Assembly (NCBI GenBank): GCA_001598975.1
Contig: BBXU01001029.1
Location: forward strand, 62,001 to 126,000
From: Parachlorella kessleri
Taxonomy: Eukaryota; Chlorophyta; Trebouxiophyceae; Chlorellales; Chlorellaceae
DNA length: 64,000 nucleotides
Direction: 5' to 3'
Shown here: positions 57,501 to 64,000 of the stretch, one piece after another
Numbering within the stretch: position 1 is the first letter of the stretch
Layout: each line of letters begins with the position of its first letter
Position numbers and translations under genes: made by a program
Notes under the pieces: generated by a model
Told to the model about the DNA's origin: nothing
Seen by the model: the letters and a program-made list of their open reading frames with translations, nothing else
The model's database searches: none

Positions 57501-60500
57501 TTCTTGGTGCTTCTTTGGACCACTGCCTGCCTGAGGCATACGCCCAGCGCACTGGGCTGACGCCCAGTAAGCGTGCTAGTGGGCAATGGCCGGGTCAGCC
57601 CTCCAGGTGTTAGTCTGCAGGTAAGCCCGGCCTGTTCACGTTGTTTACTTGAGAACTGCCACGTTCACCAGGAACCCCGACTCCAACCTCGCTTTGGCCT
57701 TCCGACAACCAATACTCCCTGTGCAATGTGTCGGACTACTAGCCCACACCCCACAGTCACCGCAAGGGCACCCTAAGGTGTGTTGCTGCGCTCCCTGTGC
57801 AGGATCTCAAGGCAGCACCGGGGCTCCCATAAGCAAGCTCTTCCTCCCAGTGACAGCTGGAGAGCTGGAGGCCCTGCGTCTTTCTGAGTACCAAGGGGAC
57901 AGCAGCGCCCCGGCTGGGCCTGTCGTGTATACCGCTGCGCTGCCGCTGAGCCTGCCGGGCGTTGCACAGCACGACGAGCTTAAAGCGCAGCTCCTAGGCC
58001 TGAAGGAGGCAGCCTCCGCCCCTGCTGCTTCAGCCGCCTCTGGGGGGGCTTGGCGCTCGCGCCCGGGGCGCGTCCACTTGAGAGACCTGCAGTTCTGCAC
58101 ATGCGCAGACGGGGCGCTCGAGCTGCTAGGGCAGGGGGCTTCAGGGACGGTGAGTGGCCCTGGGTGTGTGTTTGGCACTGCATTGCCTCGAGCTGGCTAC
58201 TTAGACATGGCCACCAGCCTCCAGCTAAAGTACATCAGAATTGTGCTGCTGGTATTGCGGCTGTCATGGTAACTACCTATCACAGATACCAGCGACTATG
58301 ACTTTTGCAAGTTGTGTCTTCAACGTGGAACTTGGTTCCCTTGTAGGAGGTCCGCCACTAGAGCGTGCTGAAGGTATACATTCGAGTGGTCAGGCTGCTG
58401 CAGGGCCCTATTCCAGAAGGCTACGTCAGCAGGGCTATGGTTGTGCAGGTAGTCAAGGCTGAGCTGGCGGGCAGCGGTGCTGTGGCGGTGAAGGTGCTGA
58501 GGAAGCAAAACGTGGATGAGGCTACTTTGTGGCGGGAGGCGGAGATCATGCACGCCTGCCGGCACTCATCTATACTTGAGGTCAGCATTTGCAATTGTGC
58601 CCACAACACTGAACTGCGCATCCTACTGCTCCATTAGCAACCTTTCCCTTGGTAACGCCTGCTTCTTTAAGCTGTTCGGGAACTTAACTCTCTTGCTGTG
58701 CCTGCTATAGCTTCTATAGCTTCTTCCTGTCTTGTGCACTGCTGCATGTAGGCCGAGTAAGTGTGCATATCTTCAGCATACATAACAATTGCCGCTGCTG
58801 CGTCCCGCTATATGCTGGGTGCATAGCCTATATATAAAGTAGCACTGCGAACAGACAGCGCGGCATGCTCTGGGGCCCATGCCCAAGTGTATGAGCCACA
58901 CGGCGTTTCACTGATGTCCTTCGAGGAGTGGCGTGTAGTCTGTTTAGTAACTGCACGTCTGCCTTACTGTCAGAGCCAGTGGTGCTCCTGGGTCCTACAA
59001 CTCTTCTTTACACCCTGCAGCTGGTGGGTGTGTGTGAAGCTGGCGGCCTGCTGATGCTGGTCAGCGAGTTTGTGGAGCGAGGCTCACTGGAACCCCTCCT
59101 ACATTTGCCTGAGCTGCGTTGGCACGCCAGGTAAGGGCAACAGCAACATTCTCACTCGATCACGAGCTAAGGCCGGAAACTTGGTGTTTGAAAGGTGACT
59201 AATTTACCTAAGAGCTTTGTAGGCATTTTCGGTGGTTTCTCGCTTGACCACGAGCTGTGGCCAGCAAGTGTACTTGCTATTTAGGTGGTGAATAACCCAT
59301 ATGAGCCTCGTGGGCAGTTTGAGCGGTCCGTTTGTAGGGTACACTCTGAAGCCAGTGGCATGGTTTGTCTGATGACGCCCGAAACAGTGCCAGGAGATCC
59401 GGCTAGGTCCCTCTTAAAAGCCCGCCCTCTTCCCACGGAGCTGGCAGGCAGGCGTGCTCGTCCTCTGAGCATGTACCCACACAGAGCAACCTGGGGTGCT
59501 GGCATGATTGGGCGCCGGACCCCGCTGAGCTACCACAGAAAGCTTGTGCTTCTTTGCCTTTCAGGGGCCGGGGACTTCTCCTGGAGGTGGCCCAGGCACT
59601 CCAACACCTGCACGCCCAAAACGTGCTGCATGCTGACATCAAAGTAAGGTTTAGCCTTAGGAACTTGGTTCGGGGAGAGTTCCCCGGTTTGTGGACAGGC
59701 TCACATGGAAGCGCAACGGGTTTGTAGGTGCATGGGTGAGGGAAAGTTCTCACCGCCATTGCAACCAACGGCACGCTGGGTGTGCCACCTGCCTGTAATC
59801 ACCCATGCACTTGCCGTGCCGATCCAATTGACTGCCATCCACCTCGGTTCACAAGCTCTTGCTTATGCTTTTGCTGCAGCCACAAAACGTGTTGGTGACT
59901 GACCACTGGCGCGCCAAGGTAGCAGATGTGGGCACCGCGCGCTACCTGAAGAGTGGCATTGCGTCTGGTGAGGAAGGAAATGGTGACGCGTGAGCTGGGC
60001 CACGCCCGCTGGGTGCACCAGCATCGCCCATTTTGTCCTGGGAGAGGGTGGTGGTCACTGCAGGCAGCGCTGACAGTCATTTTGGCAGTCTGCAGTGCTT
60101 ATATACTCTGCAGCGGATGTCAAACCTGAGTATTAGGGATGATCTGGCCTGGATGAGCGCTCCCTGGCCACTTGTGTGCGACATGAAGGCCTGCCGCCTC
60201 CCAGCGGTGCTGCCCCCCACCTCTCCAAAACGACATCCCTTGACGCCTGCTCATTCTTCGCTGTCTTTGCACTGTATACACAGCCTGTGGTGGGACCATC
60301 CTTTATGCGGCACCTGAGCAACTGCTGGGCCTACGGTGTACCGCCGCCGCCGACATCTTCTCGCTGGGCCTGCTCATGCAAGCGGTGGTAGTGGGGGAGG
60401 CAGGGCAAGTGCGGGGGCTGTGCAGGACCCCCAGGTAAGGGCCTGCACAGTTTGATGGGCCAGGTTCTAGCTACAATAGTTTGGGGAGACAGCAGGTCAC

Positions 60501-60796
60501 CTGTCATTGTGTGGGTGGGGGCTGGGGGATTTGTACATGTAACTATTGGGTAGTGCAAGAGCCGTGCGGGCATTCAGCAGGGTGCCGCGGGTAGGCTTTT
60601 GAGATCAAGGTGAGTAGTTGGGGCCACTTGGTGGGCCTGCCTGCGCTTGCACAAGATGAAGGGCTCCATGTGCTGGTGCAGGGTGCCTGAGGATTGCCCT
60701 GCTGATGTGGCGCAGCTTATCGCAGCGTGCCTAGAGAGTGACCCTGGGAGACGGCCCACAGCGGCCCAGGTGGTAGAGGTTCTGCTGAGTTCTTAG
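51547..60796 (+). CDS. LRK5: full-length LRR receptor-like kinase, 990 aa, 22 exons
   Basis: Exons: 51547-51634, 51880-52015, 52165-52272, 52782-52937, 53123-53281, 53519-53602, 53778-53846, 54343-54447, 54672-54884, 55179-55253, 55514-55597, 55838-56146, 56387-56452, 56875-57041, 57356-57487, 57803-58149, 58449-58580, 59021-59130, 59565-59643, 59880-59967, 60284-60434, 60682-60796. Signal peptide (CLLLVAAFLQAGQSA), LRR N-cap (ALLKLGG, GHCLWPGITC), LRRs, four-Cys block, TM (LGLAVGALLAGINFAVLLLV) and kinase with Lys781, HAD Asp871 and DVG Asp889. Its TM exon is the shortest (132 nt). The APE exon (60284-60434) is clearly more diverged at synonymous sites than in LRK1-4, while intron 18 starts with a tract identical to LRK4. 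Exon 17 begins VVKAEL rather than VFKAEL, replacing the usual aromatic after the Gly-loop valine. Intact and probably functional. Confidence 0.88.
51707..51793. repeat. GACATGTC-based tandem array in LRK5 intron 1
   Basis: Several units of the 10-mer AGGACATGTC, whose core GACATGTC is palindromic, some perfect and some degenerate. It lies between the signal-peptide exon and the LRR-cap exon. Confidence 0.75.
53392..53417. repeat. 26-bp perfect palindrome in LRK5 intron 5
   Basis: GCGCCACAGCAAG followed immediately by its exact reverse complement, centred on AAGCTT. A looser AGCTAG/CTAGCT inverted pair flanks it on the left. Confidence 0.85.
54199..54263 (-). repeat. R2 repeat in LRK5 intron 7
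   Basis: On the minus strand: CCCCACTTGGGGGTCTCACC, GCAGCATGG, then GCTGTTAGACTAGACTAGA. This is the same order as the copy at 3760-3830. Confidence 0.55.
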
Positions 60797-61028
60797 TGCA
60801 TGTAGCACACCGTCTACTTCATACTTATCAGAACTGCAGTATGGGATACACACTGGGTTGCAGAAACTGCTCTTTATTCTCAATTCTGCCTGCTTATTGA
60901 CGCAGCACTGCTAGCCAGCACCTGGCAACTGCGGTCTGACTCCTTCCTGTCATGTGCATTGCCATGTAAAAACTGCTTCCCGTGGGCATGCTAGATAAAT
61001 ATCACGCAGGACAAAATGTAATTAGTAT

Positions 61029-61140
61029 GGGGGGCAGGTAGCGCGAACAGTGAGTGAGAGCTGAGCTGGACTGCTGGACTCAGCTGACAGGGCTGGATGC
61101 AGAATGTGCGGGAGTCTTGCCTGAGTACTCAGGCACTGGT
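61029..61140 (+). repeat. R1 dispersed repeat, copy 7
   Basis: GGGGGCAGGTAGCGCGAAC, CAGCTGACAGGGCTGGATGC, then GAGTCTTGCCTGAG. It lies about 230 nt after the LRK5 stop. Confidence 0.6.
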
Positions 61141-61225
61141 CGTGTTGCAGAAAAGCAGCGGCGAAACAAAACTCCCGTGGAGCAACTTGTTGAACTTGCA
61201 AGGGCACCCCTGCCAGTCTGAAAGT

Positions 61226-61290
61226 CTAGTCTAACAGCATAGTGCCACCTGCCCATGCTCCCGGGAGTCTACAAGTAGTGTGGACAAAAT
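61226..61290 (-). repeat. R2 repeat, minus orientation
   Basis: Minus strand: ACTTGTAGACTCCCGGGAGC, then CAGGTGGCACTATG and CTGTTAGACTAGACT, the same blocks as the R2 part of the composite at 3755. Confidence 0.55.
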
Positions 61291-61467
61291 ACCACAGGAT
61301 GTACTATGCCAACCACAACATCCAAGTTCCCCTGCCAGACCCACGAAAATTACACTGCATATCACTACTTGTCACCGAGGACAAAAAATAGGCCAGGAGA
61401 AAGTCATTAGTACAAACAATGCAATCCAGAGGTTCCTCCACATGTGTTAGGTGGTTTGGGTTTTATC

Positions 61468-63557
61468 TCATCCTTGGAACGTACTAGCAGTGTTTAGCTG
61501 CTCTACAAGTGGCTGGCCCTCGGACTGCGCCTGCACTGCCTTACTCCTGGTCTCCCGATAGGCGGCGTCGGTGGCCCACTTCTCATAATCTTCTCCAAGC
61601 CTGCGGCATGGGAAAGACCGGTATGTGCAGGCGCATGGCTCCTCAATACGCACCTGGCAGCAATCCAGGATGCACCTGAGCCTGCCTCTACATTGCAACC
61701 CGCCCCTGCTTCCGCGCTCCCGCCAACTACATGCCCACCGCTCGGCAGGATGCCTGCCCCTTGATGTTCACCAATGTGGCCTGCAGCTCTGGGACTGCCC
61801 TTGAGCTGTTGCGGCTGCCTTACATGCCCACTAGGACCCCCTACGCTCGCTCTGCTGAGGCCACGGGAGAACCCTGCAACGAACTTATCAGCTCCTGTAC
61901 CAAGCAGTGAAGAGACAGTTCCGTTTGACACAGTGTCTCCGCCCAAGTTATGTTAATCCATTTTTGTTGCACCAGTGGTGGGTGCACTTGCCTGCGCATG
62001 AAGAGCGGCAGGAGAGCTCCCACAAGCCCGCCGACCACAGCATTGCAGCTGGCCTCTAGGAAGGGCCGCGGCAGGAGGTCGAAAGGCGCCACTACCTCTG
62101 ACCAGACTTCCACCGTCAGGTCCCCATCTATCTGCCCTCTGCCTGGTCGTTGCTGCGCCGGCAGAGGCTGCCACTGCTGCTGGCCTGATGCAGCAGGGGC
62201 GGTGCCAGGCTGCCTGCCAGCGGCGTTGTTATCTGCGACGTCAGGCCAGCGGGGGAGCCAGCTTGCTGACCATGCTGGGTCCACCGCCTGCGCCTGCTGC
62301 TGCTGCCCCTGCTGCCCCTGCTGTGTCAGCCCCTGCTGACTCGGTGTGGCTGGCCGCTGACTCTGCAAGGCGCCGTTCGCTCCATTGCCGCCGCTGGTAG
62401 GCTGCCCCAGGCCTTGGCTGCCGCCGCTGGGCTGCCACGTCAGCTCCGTTCTGAAGCGCAGCGCAAACCTGCCCTCAAGGGACGCGAAGAATGGGGAGCC
62501 TGGAAGGCGGCAAGACCGCGACTCCAGCACCACTCGGGGAGGCGACTCTTGCATGGTGACATCAACCTCCACCTCGGGCGCCACCCAGACTCCCAGGATC
62601 TGCAACAAGCAAGAGGACATCAGAAGAGGCCAGCAACAGTTTGACAGAAGGGCGACAAAGTGCCACACTGGCGCTCTGGGAAGGACAGGGACAGCAGACA
62701 AACAGTTACAAATCATCGACACACTGCCTGAGCGAGCCCTGCTAGCAGGAGTATTGGTTTCCATTCCACCTGGCCTATGGAGGTTTGCCCGGAAGGCAGT
62801 GACCAGCCAATGTAGCTCCCAGATGCCCTTCACTGCAATGCTCACAACTAAGGGATTGGGACATGAAATATCAGCTCCAAGTGAACCACTCCAAGTCTCT
62901 GCTGCAGTGTGCTCTACCTGCACTCACCTCCACACGGGACAGCTTGAGCAGGAAAGTGCTGCCGCCCATTGGGAAGATCATGGAAGGCTCCAACTGAGCG
63001 TAGGCTTGGACTGGCAGCCGCATGTATGCGTCCAAGGACAACGGGTCACCATAGTCCTGCAGGGTACACGTAGCAACCGCTTAGACGGTGGGGGTGTGCG
63101 TCTCCTCATCCCATGATACAGAAGGCACCAGTGCTGTGCAAGTGGCACACGGTGAAAATTGATATGGTGGCACTCCCTTGTGCTGACAACCCATGCCTGG
63201 CAGGTACGACAACCCACTCCTGTGTCCAGTGGCTCTCGTCAGAAGGACTTGTGTATGAGGATCGGACTGGTCACCAGGAGTTACCTGGACAGTGGTGGTG
63301 TGTGACCCCTTGGCCCCTATCTTAGCAGGGTTTTGCAGTCGTCGCCAGTCTGCTTGCCGCGTCCAAGGCGAGGCCCTACCAGCAGCAGCTGCCTGGGGAG
63401 CTGGTCCAGCAGGCCTCTGGCAGCAGCTCGGCTTGTTGGCGAACAAGGCTCTACGGTGCCTCGCGCCCCAGCTCGGTGAACCTGGCTGAAGAGACCTTGT
63501 GGAACCTACGCATGACGCTATGTGGGGGTATTTCAGTAAGGGCAGTAGCGACACCAC
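61468..63557 (-). CDS. DUF1997-family protein, probably plastid-targeted, about 380 aa (start unresolved)
   Basis: Minus-strand exons in order: about 63557-63285, 63056-62928, 62599-61992, 61600-61468; in frame to TGA. The body matches the DUF1997 family of cyanobacteria, algae and plants: LPVQAYAQLEPSMIF with STFLLKLSRVE, then VWVAPEVEVDV, SRSCRLPGSPFFASLEGRF, VVAPFDLLPRPFLEASCNAV, GLVGALLPLFMRR, and RLGEDYEKWATDAAYRE at the end. A Gln/Gly/Ala-rich insertion (near 62180-62400) is unusual for the family. The first exon reads as a basic, Ser/Ala-rich leader consistent with a chloroplast transit peptide, but I find no ATG in its frame between the upstream stop and 63285. The start is probably in an unseen upstream exon. 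The last intron uses a GC donor (CGCAG|GCAAGT). Biochemical function unknown. Confidence 0.7.
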
Positions 63558-64000
63558 GCTCTCTTGGAAGACTTTGTCAACGATTGATTGTCAACGATAC
63601 TGAAAGGAGAACAGCAATTGCACCCGCGCATCAAACTCATACTGCCTGCAACTTGCCTGCTTGTTGCAGGATCATCTTCACAGCGTTTCCAATAGCTGTC
63701 TCACAACAAGGACTTTAGACTGGGCATAAAATGCATTAGAGCTCTTGTGTCCGATTGTGGGTGCATGAAGCTGTACGAGTCGTGCGAAGCAGGGGCGCAG
63801 GCGGAAAGAGAATGGGGCCACGCATTTGCAGCCACGCTTTCTATCTGTCATTCAGAATCACATGAACACCAGGTTATAAAGTCTACACATACGAGTGCAA
63901 GGGTGTACCAGAACAACATAGTCATGCTAAACCCTGTTTGTCGTTGGTAGCTGATCAGCTCATGGGGTGTTGGCTACCCAGAAAACCACGCAAAAACCAG
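63558..64000. other. Region upstream of the DUF1997 gene
   Basis: Should hold the first exon and promoter of the DUF1997 gene on the minus strand. I see no exon I can place with confidence and no repeat. Confidence 0.4.

Larger units (their letters stand above)
60797..61467. other. Intergenic region LRK5-DUF1997 (convergent)
   Basis: Both 3' ends point here. Contains R1 copy 7 and an R2 copy in the opposite orientation; no exon is seen. Confidence 0.6.

Noticed and set aside
2528..60434. Idea that the LRK kinases are pseudokinases because of HAD and DVG
   Set aside because: The Gly loop, VAVK lysine, an alpha-C glutamate candidate (REAEIM), catalytic Asp, Asn, the Asp of DVG, APE and the DxFSxG aspartate are all present. 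Loss of the Arg defines a non-RD kinase, not a dead one.
40006..60796. Idea that LRK3, LRK4 and LRK5 are assembly duplicates of one gene
   Set aside because: Most exons and nearly all introns differ clearly, stops differ, and each has private repeats. Only short tracts are identical.

Overview
This is nuclear DNA of a photosynthetic eukaryote, most likely a chlorophyte green alga of the trebouxiophyte kind. The genes are split by many short introns (about 80-400 nt) with GTGAGT/GTAAGT-type donors and CTGCAG-type acceptors. Coding DNA is GC-rich, and the gene content is plant/algal (a chloroplast sensor kinase-like gene, a DUF1997 gene, a Vps62-domain gene). No operons or ribosome-binding sites are present. 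The clade assignment is inference. I built all gene models by hand from splice signals and reading-frame continuity, without transcript support.

The window is dominated by a family of five related receptor-like kinase genes on the + strand, called here LRK1 (3' part only, 1-3714), LRK2 (5089-14379), LRK3 (30032-39353), LRK4 (40006-49446) and LRK5 (51547-60796). Each full-length copy resolves into 22 exons whose lengths and phases match across copies, and all four models sum to whole codons (1022, 998, 1002 and 990 aa). The architecture is signal peptide, LRR N-terminal cap, LRR ectodomain with G-x-L-P-x-x-W repeats, four-cysteine block, one transmembrane helix, acidic/low-complexity juxtamembrane region, and a C-terminal protein kinase. 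All five kinases keep the catalytic Lys, Asp and Asn but read H-A-D-I-K-P-Q-N in the catalytic loop. They are therefore non-RD, a class that in land plants is enriched in innate-immune receptors.

Between LRK2 and LRK3 lie three unrelated genes. One is a chloroplast sensor kinase-like gene (15125-19254, +) that lacks the phospho-acceptor histidine. The second is a large Vps62-domain gene with a C-terminal multi-pass membrane region (19754-26965, +). The third is a four-TM MARVEL/synaptogyrin-like gene on the minus strand (28113-29431), divergent from LRK3. Downstream of LRK4 is a broken DUF1997 copy (minus), and downstream of LRK5 an intact DUF1997 gene (61468-about 63557, minus). LRK4 and LRK5 therefore look like products of a segmental duplication of an [LRK + DUF1997] unit.

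The spacers and introns hold a dispersed ~100-bp repeat (R1, seven copies), a second ~60-bp repeat (R2, five copies), poly-G tracts upstream of three LRK starts, microsatellites, a 19-bp-arm hairpin, a 26-bp perfect palindrome, and signs of gene conversion between the LRKs. At least four introns use GC-AG splice sites. I saw no tRNA, rRNA, CRISPR or protein-coding transposon.
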